This document shows, piece after piece, positions 1 to 7,171 of a stretch of DNA of 12,277 nucleotides. The stretch is from Dactylonectria macrodidyma (taxonomy: Eukaryota > Ascomycota > Sordariomycetes > Hypocreales > Nectriaceae): NCBI GenBank assembly GCA_020744425.1, contig JAGMUV010000075.1:1-12277 (forward strand), given 5' to 3'. Both the position numbers and the translations under genes were made by a program. How positions within the stretch are numbered: position 1 is the first letter of the stretch; each line of letters opens with the position of its first letter. The notes beneath the pieces were generated by a model. That model was not told where the DNA came from. It was given only the letters and a program-made list of their open reading frames with translations, and did not search any database.

Positions 1-960
1 GAGTTAAAATACTATTATAAATTAGTAATTTAATTCTAATTCAACTATTAAGGCTTATTAAAACTTAGATATAAATAAAGGTCTTTTATTACTTAGGATT
101 TTTATTAATAAGCTATATATACTAATAATATTCTATAAGAATAAGTAAGTAAATTACTTAATATCTATTAACTCTTAGTATAATATAAAATAAGAAAATT
201 TTATAAATCTATTTATAATAATAAAAATACTATTATAAAAAGTACTACTTATTAGGTCTTTTAGTAAGAGTAATTTTATAATAAAATCTATTATAATAAA
301 GTTCTATAATTATTTAATAATTAGTAAGGGCTATAATTCTTTATATAATTTATAGTATTATACTTATATTTTATTATATAATTTATAAGACTTAATAACT
401 TTTATAACTATTCTTTTTATATTAAGAAATATATATATTATTTTAATTTATTTAAAGGTCTTATTAATCCTTTAATATCTATATATAAGAAGTTTATATA
501 TATTTTATACTAATTATTTTTATAATTCTAAGAGTATTTATAATCTTTAGAATTTAAATTATAATTTAGAAATTAAGTAAAGTATTCTTATTACTCTATT
601 TATTTTATATATCTGATTATATTTTTATATCTATTTATAAATATTTATTATAATATTATTATTATAATTTAAACTATTTTATTAAGTTTATTAATTTATT
701 TAAGTCTTTTTTATACTTTATTAGATTTATAGTTTTAATAGTTATCTATCTTTTAATATTCTTTTATATATTATTTTAAAAAGCCTATAAAGTATTATTT
801 ATATTATATTATATAATTAATATATGCTTTTATAAAGTTATTATAGAAATACTAATAGAGTTTTTTAATTAAAGTCTAAGAGTTCTTATAATAATTACTC
901 TAATAGAAATAAGTAATTACTTAAGATCTTTATAATCCTATTAAGATTACTTTTCCTTCT
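1..960 (-). pseudogene. Gypsy integrase, zinc-finger and catalytic core, partial
   Basis: The minus strand shows the end of the zinc-binding region near 400-430 (a degraded C-x-L-C reading SYKLYN), then the catalytic core: DFI.KL with its Asp intact (GAT, 286-288), a V/I-I-DR-TKF-like block reading IINRFIKF, and the S-D-K/R-G-P-F-S-FW block with its Asp changed to Asn (AAT, 88-90). The two Asp codons are in frame and 65 residues apart, as in the DDE integrases of this family. The third acidic residue, about 35 residues on, lies beyond the left edge. The frame differs from the RNase H frame, so at least one indel separates them. Confidence 0.86.
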
Positions 961-1129
961 TATTATAGTAATTCTCTTAGAACTAAGTATTCATTATATA
1001 TTCATTATTTAAAGCTTTACTCAGTCTTCTATAGTCATTCTAGTAAATCTTCTAATAATTATAACTTATTTATAATTATAATATATTTCTATTTAAAGTA
1101 TTCTTTAAAAGTATAGGCTAATATTTACT

Positions 1130-1560
1130 TATTAGCCTTAAGTATATTTATTTTAAAGTCAGGTTATTAACTTATTATATTAGCTTATCTATTCTTTAAA
1201 CCTTTTTTATAAATAATAATATAATTAAATTCTAATAAGTATTCTATATAATAAAGTTATCTTTTATTAAGCTCTTATATAATAGTAAAGTATAAGATAT
1301 TCTTATAGTCTATATAAATAATAACTTAATATTCGCTTCTTATGAAGTAATATTAGAATTCTTTAAAAGAATTAAATATTATTATAAATTCTTTATTATA
1401 AATAGAATAGTTAAGTTTTACTCTTTTTAATATATATAAATAGAATATAATTAAATATAAATTCCTTTTATTATCTTACTATTTAATCTAGACTCTTAAT
1501 ATAAAGTTAGAAGTATTAGTTTTTAATTTAATTAATTATTTTAAGTTAAATATTATTAAA
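1130..1560 (-). pseudogene. Gypsy RNase H domain, RIP-inactivated
   Basis: This continues in the same frame as the reverse transcriptase. The first catalytic Asp (usual TDAS) is AAT at 1515-1517, reading TNTS. The following Glu in the LNY.I.NKE block is intact (GAA, 1389-1391), as is the Asp of the Y-D-H/Y-KN block (GAC, 1308-1310). The terminal stretch reads ELNKR-----EYLLEFNY-I-Y-KG--N-AN, matching the connection between Gypsy RNase H and integrase. The domain removes the RNA strand during reverse transcription. It contains several stops at former Gln or Arg codons and cannot be made. Confidence 0.87.
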
Positions 1561-1639
1561 ATGGGTTTACTAAGAATAGCTTATTTTAAGTTATTAAAGG
1601 CTTTCTAAGCCTTTATATTTTATCTAAAGTCTATATCTT

Positions 1640-2310
1640 TCTTTATAAATTCTATTAAAGGTATTATAATTTTACTAAATCTATAAATAAGCCTTCTATA
1701 ATAATTAGTAAATCTTAAAAAGCTTTATACTTCTTTAATACTCTTATCTAGTTTTAGCTAATCTTTAATAGCTTTGATTTTCTTTTTATTTATTTAGATC
1801 TTATTTAATTAAATAGTATATTTAAGAAAGTTTACTTCTTATATATAGAACTTACTTTTTATTAATTCTATAAGTAATTTTATATCTTATAGTTTTTATA
1901 GAATTATATATATATATTTTATATATTTTTCTTTTATCTTTAAGAAAATTAAAATATTATTAAAGTAATATATAATAAAGATATTAAGATATTCTCTTAA
2001 GATATTAATAATTATTTATTAAAATATTATTAATATATTTATAAGTCTAAAGAATATTACTAAATATTTAAATAGTTTAAGTTTAATTCTAAATATAGTT
2101 TTTTATTTATCTTTAAGCTTTATATAAACTAAACTATAAGCATTTTTTAAATTAAGTATTATAAACTATTTCTTATTATAAAAATAATCTTTTAATTTAG
2201 TAATTAAAAGTAATAGTATTTAGTCTTTTAATATAATATTATTTAGCTACTAATAGTCTATAATTAATTAGAGTTTTTTATTCTTTTTTAAAATAAATAT
2301 AATGAAGTAT
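1640..2310 (-). pseudogene. Gypsy reverse transcriptase, RIP-inactivated
   Basis: Minus-strand translation gives the start of the domain as a degraded (F)VPKKDG-L-R motif near 2270-2295, then IDY..LN, a DLKGAY-like block reading NLKNAY, a GLF-YLV-PF-L-like block, and the YxDD box. The first catalytic Asp codon is AAT (2151-2153) and both Asp of YxDD are AAT (1956-1961), reading YFNNILIF. The spacing between the first Asp and the YxDD pair is about 64 codons in one frame, normal for Gypsy reverse transcriptases. Further along, FLGY-, NYYR- and PLTELTKK-like blocks lead into RNase H. It would copy element RNA into DNA in cytoplasmic particles. With all three catalytic Asp lost and many stops it is certainly dead. 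Confidence 0.9.
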
Positions 2311-3187
2311 ATTCTTTTTAAAAGGAGATATAGTTTTATTAGTAATAAAAAACCTATTAATAAATAGACTAAGTAAAAAACTTAACTATAAATTTATTAG
2401 ACCTTATAAAGTTTTAAAGAAAATCTTAGAAAATAATTATAAATTAGATTTAAAATATAATATTACTTAGTTTTTTATATCTTATTATTAAAAATAATAA
2501 AAAATACTATTCTAATTAATAATAAATAAAGTTATAAATTAATAGTAAAAGACTTAGAAGAATACTATATTAAAGAAATTTATAAGATAAAGAAAATTAA
2601 TAGAAAAATAATATATTTTATAAAGTAAAAAGACTATTTTAAAAATAAAATATTATAATAATTATTAAAAAACCTTATTTATATATAGTATTTACTAAAG
2701 ATATTCTATATAAAATATTAGAAGAAGAAATAAAGCTAAAAGTAATAATAATAAATAGATCTAATAATACTTTTAAATAAATACTATCCTCAGCCTTTAA
2801 GAAATCTTTAAGTAGAATACTCTTAGTAAAAGAATAGTACTTAGAAGAAGTAAAAGAAATAGCTTAGTATTATACCTCTTACTTAGCTTCTTCTCTTTTT
2901 ACTCGCTTAAGCTCCTTTATATTATTAATACTATGTAATATAGTATGCATTATCTTTTTAAATCATAGTTTCTTTTATTTTTAAAGATACTTAATCTTTA
3001 TATCTATTTAGTAATAAGTATCCTTAGCTGCTTTTAATTCAAATTTAAAATAAGTATAGTAAGTAATAACTTTATATAATTATTAAAGAGAAAGACTATA
3101 AGCATTATAAAAAGGCTTATTTAATTAAATATATTTAAAATATTAAGAAGAATTATCTTTAGATAAAGAATAAGTCGCTTTAGTCTA

Positions 3188-3211
3188 ACGTATGTAATAA
3201 GCGAGCGTTGC
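3188..3211 (+). repeat. Left terminal inverted repeat of the MITE
   Basis: A 24-bp repeat, preceded by TA at 3186-3187. The inverted partner is at 3582-3605, with two mismatches, both transitions (ACGTATG against ACATATG, and GTTGC against GTCGC). Confidence 0.93.
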
Positions 3212-3581
3212 AGACAAGCGAGCGTCGCACTCTGATTTTCACCTTAAATTGCAAAATGTAAAAGATTCTTAAAAATTAAAATTAAGCTAAAAATAGCTAT
3301 AATATTTAAAATATATTTACTAAATATATAATAATAATTATAAGTTTTTTTTAAATTATTAGAAAAATTTCTTATAAAGTTATTTAAAAAAATCTTATTC
3401 ATACTGTTTTTTTTCTTATTTTTAATCTTAAAAGATTAATTAAATTAATTAAAAATCTAATAAAAATATAATCTTATGACTTTTTTAATTAAATATTTAA
3501 AATTATTTTCTTAAAAATCCTAAGGCTATATAGCCTGTTTTAGAAAATTTGAAATATATATTTTTAGCCGTATAGTATAAT

Positions 3582-3605
3582 GCGACGCTCGCTTATTACA
3601 TATGT
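3582..3605 (-). repeat. Right terminal inverted repeat of the MITE
   Basis: The reverse complement of 3188-3211 with two transitions, followed by TA at 3606-3607. The GCGACGCTCGC core keeps three CpG sites in a region otherwise stripped of them. Confidence 0.93.
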
Positions 3606-3810
3606 TACTTATAAAAAGAGTAAGAGTTTTTTATAGTAATCTAATAAGAAAAAATAACCTTAAGGGCGTTATATTCCTTAGTTTTTATAACAATAGGTTT
3701 ATGTTTTTTAATAATATAGTTAGCTATTATAAAAGAAGGATAAAAGAGAGAAAAGGACTTATAAATATAAGTATATAAGTTATAAATCTTAAGAATAAGA
3801 ACTAGCAGAA

Positions 3811-3826
3811 AGGAGATATTATATTA
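3811..3826 (+). other. Polypurine tract of the plus-strand Gypsy element
   Basis: The purine-rich stretch AGCAGAAAGGAGA lies at the end of the pol frame and directly before the inferred LTR start, where plus-strand DNA synthesis would be primed. The call rests on position and composition only. Confidence 0.55.
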
Positions 3827-3896
3827 TAATTTATATTAACTAAGCTGCGATTTAGTTATATATACTAATAGTACCCTTACTTTTCGCTCTAATTAT

Positions 3897-3975
3897 ATAT
3901 AGATTACTTAGAATATTAGATAATCTAAATAATCTAAGATTACTAGGATTATTAGATAATCCTAATGATCTAACT
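3897..3975. repeat. Cluster of short palindromes inside the LTR
   Basis: The motif family AGATTA / TAATCT recurs in both orientations, including GGATTATTAGATAATCC (a 7-bp inverted repeat with a 3-base loop) and ATTAGATAATCTAAATAATCT. It lies in the 5' part of the LTR, where promoter elements are normally found, but no specific binding site can be named. Confidence 0.6.
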
Positions 3976-4066
3976 TATACTATAATTATATAAATACTTA
4001 AGAAATATATATTTAATATAAGCAGCTCCTTAGCTATTGATATAACTTAGTTACTTTAATCTATTT

Positions 4067-4154
4067 TAATTATTATATATTATTATATATTGACTATTAC
4101 TTAATATAATATATTATTATATATTATTATATATTGACTATTACTTAATATAAT
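4067..4154. repeat. 44-bp tandem duplication inside the LTR
   Basis: Two copies of a 44-bp unit containing TATATTGACTATTACTTAAT (4087-4106 and 4131-4150). The 30 bases at 4081-4110 and 4125-4154 are identical, and the preceding 14 bases match closely. The inverted LTR copy at 4507-4718 has only one unit, so the duplication is specific to this copy. Confidence 0.85.
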
Positions 4155-4284
4155 ACTATGACTACTGCTTAGTAAGTATGACCTAACTATTCTACTAATA
4201 TAGACTCTGGTCTATCCTTTAGAAACCCTTTTTAAGCTACTCTATACTATGTATAAGTTAGCCTAGGAATATGACTGTTATAAT

Positions 4285-4373
4285 AGTAATAAATAATAGT
4301 ATAAAAGGCTTAAAATTTAAAATTAAAATAATAATAATTTAAAATAATAAAAAAAAATTATATTAAAATATAA
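4285..4373 (+). repeat. Fragment of repeat E head block
   Basis: The stretch AATAAATAATAGTATAAAAGGCTTAAAAT and what follows aligns with 5903-5990 and 11239-11330, which belong to the head block of repeat E in the same orientation. It is heavily AT-converted and directly abuts the LTR end. Confidence 0.65.
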
Positions 4374-4385
4374 TATTTATTATTT

Positions 4386-4505
4386 ATTATTAAGATTATT
4401 ATTTAAATTTAAATTTTTATATTATTATATTTCTTATTATTATATTTTTTTATAATTATATATTATATTATTTTAGTTATTATAAAATTAAAAAATTAAT
4501 TAATT
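4386..4505 (-). repeat. Fragment of repeat E 3' part
   Basis: It aligns with 8958-9080 and 4885-5000 in the same orientation: the TTTTTATATTATTATATT stretch followed by TAGTTATTATAAAAT and the TTAATTAATTA block. It ends exactly where the inverted LTR piece begins, suggesting an insertion or recombination border. Confidence 0.7.
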
Positions 4506-4506
4506 A

Positions 4507-4718
4507 TATAATAATCATATTTATAAGCTATTTTATATAAAGTATAGAGTAGTTTAAAAATAGATATATATAAGATAAATTAAGGTTTATATTAATAGAA
4601 TATTTAAGTAATATTTATTAAATAATAATTATAGTATTATATTAAGTAATAATTAATATATAGTAATATATAGTAATTAGAATAAATTAAAGTAATTAAG
4701 TTATATTAATAACTAAAG
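4507..4718 (-). repeat. Inverted partial copy of the Gypsy LTR
   Basis: The reverse complement of about 4030-4282: shared blocks include AGTATAGAGTAG, TATTAATAGAAT, AGTATTATATTAAGTAAT and TTAAAGTAATTAAGTTATAT. It starts at the LTR's outer 3' end and stops mid-LTR near AACTAAAGAGCT. Differences are mostly transitions, as expected when both copies were mutated by RIP. With 3827-4282 it forms an inverted pair about 225 bp apart. Confidence 0.8.
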
Positions 4719-4877
4719 AGCTAGTGTTTTAATAATAGCTAGTCTTTTAAGTTTATATACTATATAATATAAGATTTAATTACTTTAATTATAAAAGCAA
4801 TTATTATACTTATAAGAGTAATTATAAGAATTATAAATGTAATTATAAAAATTACTTTATATTTTATTATAATTACT
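4719..4877. other. Short AT-rich stretch without assignable content
   Basis: It contains repeated AATTATAA / GTAATTATAA words and no match that I can find to the other repeats in the window. No coding signal is visible. Confidence 0.5.
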
Positions 4878-5840
4878 TATTATTATTAAACTACTATTCA
4901 GCCTTTTATTTTTATATTACTATATTTCTATATTATATATTTATATTACTTAAGTTATCTTAAAATAAAAAACTTAATTAATTACTTAACTTAATTATAA
5001 ATATACTCTTATCCTTCTTTTTTATAAAACCTTCTTTTATTAAATCCTTGAAGTATTCTAATTAGATTCCCTTAGTTTTTAATATATTAATTATTTTATA
5101 TATTAATAATAACTATATTATTTATAACTTATATTATTTACTATTTATTAATATTAACTAATAATTTAAAAAGTACTATTTCTTCTAAAGATATTTTAAA
5201 TACTAGCTTTATTATTAGTTATTTTAAAAAGTATTATATATTTTTAATCTAGTTTTTAAATTATTAATTATTTCTAAAAAAGAATAGTCTTAAAAATACT
5301 TTAGTCTTAAAGATTATTAAAATAACTTACTTATTATTAAAGAGTTATTAAGTTTTAATAGTTCTAATTTCTTTAAAACTATATTCTATTATTATAGTCT
5401 TTAGTTTATTAAGGGTTTTTATATTCTTATTAAACTTAGTATTTAGATTATATATAAAGAGAGTATAATAATTACTAAAACCTGAGTTATTAGAAGTATA
5501 GAGTGTGTTATATTAAATTAGTCTTTAATAAGTTAAATAATTTAGAATTATAATAAGCTAAATTATAACTTAGAACTATAATAAAATAACTTAGAATGTA
5601 ATAAATGCAGAGCCTTTATAAAGCTTTTATTATAATGATTTTAGTTTTTAATATCTAGCTTTTTAATTTAGATTTTTAATTTAGCTTTTTTAGTTACTTA
5701 ATGCATTTTAAAGAGTGAAATAGAATAATAAGGCTTAGACTTTAATATAGCAAAAACTCTAGTTATTTTAAATTACTATTACTTTAGGCTTAGGTTTTAA
5801 GCCTTTATACTATTACTTACTATTAGTTATTAAAGTTATA
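4878..5840 (-). repeat. Repeat E copy 1 (head block plus internal frame)
   Basis: Its head block lies at 5593-5830 and its internal part runs leftwards to about 4878. The internal part aligns with 11555-11763 (inverted) at its 5' end, with 8958-9447 (direct) over most of its length, and with 6870-7055 (inverted) and 9448-9640 (direct) at its 3' end. The last 65 or so bases of the head block are missing next to copy 2, with which it forms a head-to-head palindrome. Differences between copies are mainly G-to-A and C-to-T. The element type is not recognised: no terminal repeats or known enzyme motifs are visible. Confidence 0.82.
4885..5509 (-). pseudogene. Degraded unassigned reading frame of repeat E copy 1
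   Basis: On the minus strand from about 5509 the translation runs in parallel with the better preserved frame at 11555-11763: both contain the NTLHAPSNSGF-like start block (here changed), SIYDLDTEL-like reading LYI.NLNTKF, then TLNKLK-I and SFKEIRTIKT. Almost every difference is a transition turning Asp to Asn, Glu to Lys, Arg/Trp to stop or Ala to Thr. Further on, another frame reads LEYFKDLIKEGFIKKKDKS, a part shared with copies 2, 3 and 7. The protein would have been somewhat over 200 residues. I do not recognise the family; no catalytic motif, zinc finger or membrane segment is clear. Confidence 0.45.
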
Positions 5841-6190
5841 ATCTTTAATAGTGCATACTTAGAAAGAGGCTAAAGGTTAAATAGTTAAAAAGAAAATATA
5901 ACTAATAGTAAATAATAATATAAAAGCTTAAAACTTAAGCCTAAAGTAATAGTAATTTAAAATAACTAGAGTTTTTATTATATTAAAGTATAAGCCTTAC
6001 GATTCTATTTAACTCTTTAAAATGCATTAAGCAGTAAGAAAAGCTAAATAGAAAAGCTAAATAGAAAAGCTAAATAGAAAAGCTAAATAGAAAAGCTAAA
6101 TAAAAAAGCTAAATAGAAAAGCTAAATATTAAAAAGTAAAATCATTATATAATAAAAGCCCTATAAGAGCTTTGCATTTATTATATTCTA
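5593..6190. repeat. Long imperfect palindrome made of two head blocks
   Basis: The left arm (5593-5828) pairs with the right arm (about 5896-6190). The blocks ATGCATTTTAAAGAGT, ACTCTAGTTATTTTAAATTA and CTTTAGGCTTA each recur inverted. The spacer of about 70 bases contains the outer end of the right head block (GTTATAATCTTTAATAGTGC). The right arm is longer because of a 13-bp tandem repeat. This is the junction of two repeat E copies facing away from each other, and single-stranded DNA or RNA could fold into a large hairpin here. Confidence 0.88.
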
Positions 6191-7055
6191 AGCTTATTAT
6201 TCTTCTAATTATATTATAATTTAATACTTTATAATTCTTATTATATTATAATTTAACTATTTATAATATAATAAACTTATAATAACTCTTTTTAATTAAA
6301 TAAATAATATAATATATATATAGTATATTATATAATAGCTTAGTAAACCCTTATTAATATTAATATATAAGAATTATCTTATATATATATTAACTAAAAG
6401 AATTAAAGAAGATTAAAGCTTATTTTTTTAATTATAAAGAATATTTTATTTATTTAATTTAAAACTTATAAAAAAAGCTAAGTTTAATTAATCTAATTAT
6501 AAAAAGCTTATTTAATTAGTGATTTTTAATTATTATATCCTTTAAAAGAACTTATTCTTATAAACTCTATTAAATAAAGATATAATTTAATAAATTAAAA
6601 TAAAGTAAGTCTTATTAAAAGAATTAGCTTAAAAGAAAATAAAAAAGGAAATAATAATTATTAATAATAACTTCTTTAATAATTTAAAGAGTACTAATTA
6701 TAATATATAGATTATATAACTATAAGCTAACTTTATACTAATTAATATATAGCTAAAGGAATAATATATTAAAAACTAAAGGAATCCTATTACTTAATAC
6801 TAGTTAGTATATAAAATCAGTTTAATACTATAGTTATATAGATTGATCGCTTTTAATATTAACTGTAATAAGTTAATGGATTTAGTAAAAGAAGGTTTAA
6901 AAGAGGAAGAATAAGACACTATTTATAATAAATATAATTAATTAATTGAGTTCTTTATCTTAAGATAACTTAAGTAATATAAATATATAACTCTATAAAA
7001 ACATAATAGTATAAAAATAAAAGTCTGAATCGCAGTTTTAATAGTAACTTTAATA
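5838..7055 (+). repeat. Repeat E copy 2 (variant internal part)
   Basis: The head block is at 5838-6262 and the internal part follows to about 7055, where the Fot1-like element interrupts the AT-rich end. Nearly the whole copy is matched in inverted orientation by 9448-10545. Its middle (about 6262-6780) does not match copy 1 or the 11163 copy, whereas its 3' part (6870-7055) does. In that part one frame reads MDLVKEGLKEEE followed by a stretch with stops at likely Gln codons. No family is recognised. Confidence 0.82.
6036..6128 (+). repeat. 13-bp minisatellite inside a head block
   Basis: Seven consecutive copies of GCTAAATAGAAAA (13-bp period, starts at 6043, 6056, 6069, 6082, 6095, 6108, 6121), with one G-to-A variant. 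The corresponding place in the other head blocks holds two or three units (about 5640-5690, 10298-10335, 11361-11387 with GCTAGACAGAAAA), so the number varies between copies. Confidence 0.95.
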
Positions 7056-7085
7056 TTTATATAATTAAGTATAATATATATAATA

Positions 7086-7121
7086 AGCAGATAGCGCATC
7101 CAAGTATGCAGCGCATTTTCC
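7086..7121 (+). repeat. Left terminal inverted repeat of the Fot1-like element
   Basis: A 36-bp repeat beginning AGCAGATAGCGCATCC. It retains several CpA, TpG and CpG sites. The right repeat has TA in most of these places, so this end has been mutated less. Confidence 0.9.
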
Positions 7122-7171
7122 TTAGAAACTCTTATCTTTTTATTTAAATATATATTTCTTAATTACTTAAT

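Larger units (their letters stand above)
1..2310 (-). mobile_element. Ty3/Gypsy retrotransposon relic, pol region (runs off left edge)
   Basis: Read on the minus strand, this segment carries the pol order reverse transcriptase, RNase H, integrase core, which is the Ty3/Gypsy order (Copia has integrase first). It is full of stops, nearly all TAA or TAG where the family has Gln, Trp or Arg, as expected from RIP. Reverse transcriptase and RNase H share one frame; the integrase lies in another, so there is at least one indel between them. Gag, protease and the 5' LTR are missing: homology stops abruptly near 2310, just inside the start of the reverse transcriptase, where a plus-strand integrase fragment begins. 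The integrase continues beyond position 1. The amino-acid pattern is that of fungal chromoviruses (MAGGY-like), an assignment based on recognition only. Confidence 0.9.
3188..3605. mobile_element. 418-bp miniature inverted-repeat element (MITE) with TA target duplication
   Basis: Terminal inverted repeats of 24 bp lie at 3188-3211 and 3582-3605 and match at 22 of 24 positions; each begins ACGTATGTAATAAGCG or its ACATATG variant. TA flanks both ends (3186-3187 and 3606-3607). Removing the element and one TA restores the reading frame of the interrupted Gypsy tail, which confirms the borders. The GCGAGCGTYGC part of the repeat is duplicated just inside the left end (3217-3229), and a perfect 14-bp palindrome sits at 3523-3536. 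The interior is AT-rich and has no credible reading frame, so the element would depend on a transposase supplied elsewhere. A TA duplication fits Tc1/mariner-type enzymes such as Fot1/pogo. Its ends keep CpG and CpA that the surroundings have lost. Confidence 0.92.
2316..3826 (+). pseudogene. Gypsy (chromovirus) integrase C-terminus with chromodomain and Gln-rich tail
   Basis: On the plus strand the relic opens with KGDIVLL (from 2321) and runs through a SKKLNYKFI-RPY block (GPY/F position at 2397-2410) to a -NYKLDL- block, the integrase GPY/F module. After a frame change, a chromodomain follows at about 2551-2700: EEYYIKEI, INRKIIYFIK, then stop-KDYF where W-K-G/D-Y-P is expected, and LLKNL. 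Chromodomains at this position define chromoviruses and guide insertion into heterochromatin. The frame continues past it as a long tail rich in Lys and in TAA/TAG that were probably Gln, ending at the polypurine tract. A miniature element at 3188-3605 interrupts the tail; without it the frame reads straight on (KNYL.IKNKSL then STYKKSKSFL). Everything upstream of the GPY/F domain is absent from this strand. Confidence 0.85.
3827..4282 (+). repeat. 3' LTR of the plus-strand Gypsy element (about 456 bp)
   Basis: It starts after the polypurine tract at TATTATATT (plausibly TGTTGTGTT before RIP) and is inferred to end at CTGTTATA (plausibly TGTTACA). The right end is supported by an inverted partial copy at 4507-4718, in which homology also stops at this point. 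It contains a cluster of short palindromes (3897-3975) and a 44-bp tandem duplication (4067-4154). It keeps more CpA and TpG than the pol regions. The left boundary is inferred; no second full copy is present in the window to confirm it. Confidence 0.6.

Noticed and set aside
2325..2460. Short open stretch on the plus strand that could be called as an independent small gene
   Set aside because: The translation matches the GPY/F module of a Gypsy integrase and ends at a RIP-type stop, so it is part of the pol relic.
4790..4877. A frame on the minus strand reading as a run of Ile, Leu and Phe like a membrane segment
   Set aside because: AT-rich DNA yields Ile/Leu/Phe runs by composition alone; there is no start, no conservation in other copies, and the words are simple AATTATAA repeats.
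7090..7121. AAGTATGCAGCGCA at the left end of the Fot1-like element resembles the outer end of the repeat E head block (AAGTATGCACTAC), which first looked like an E terminus
   Set aside because: The inverted partner at 8885-8920, the TA duplication and the enclosed transposase assign it to the Fot1-like element; the resemblance to the head block is only about ten bases.
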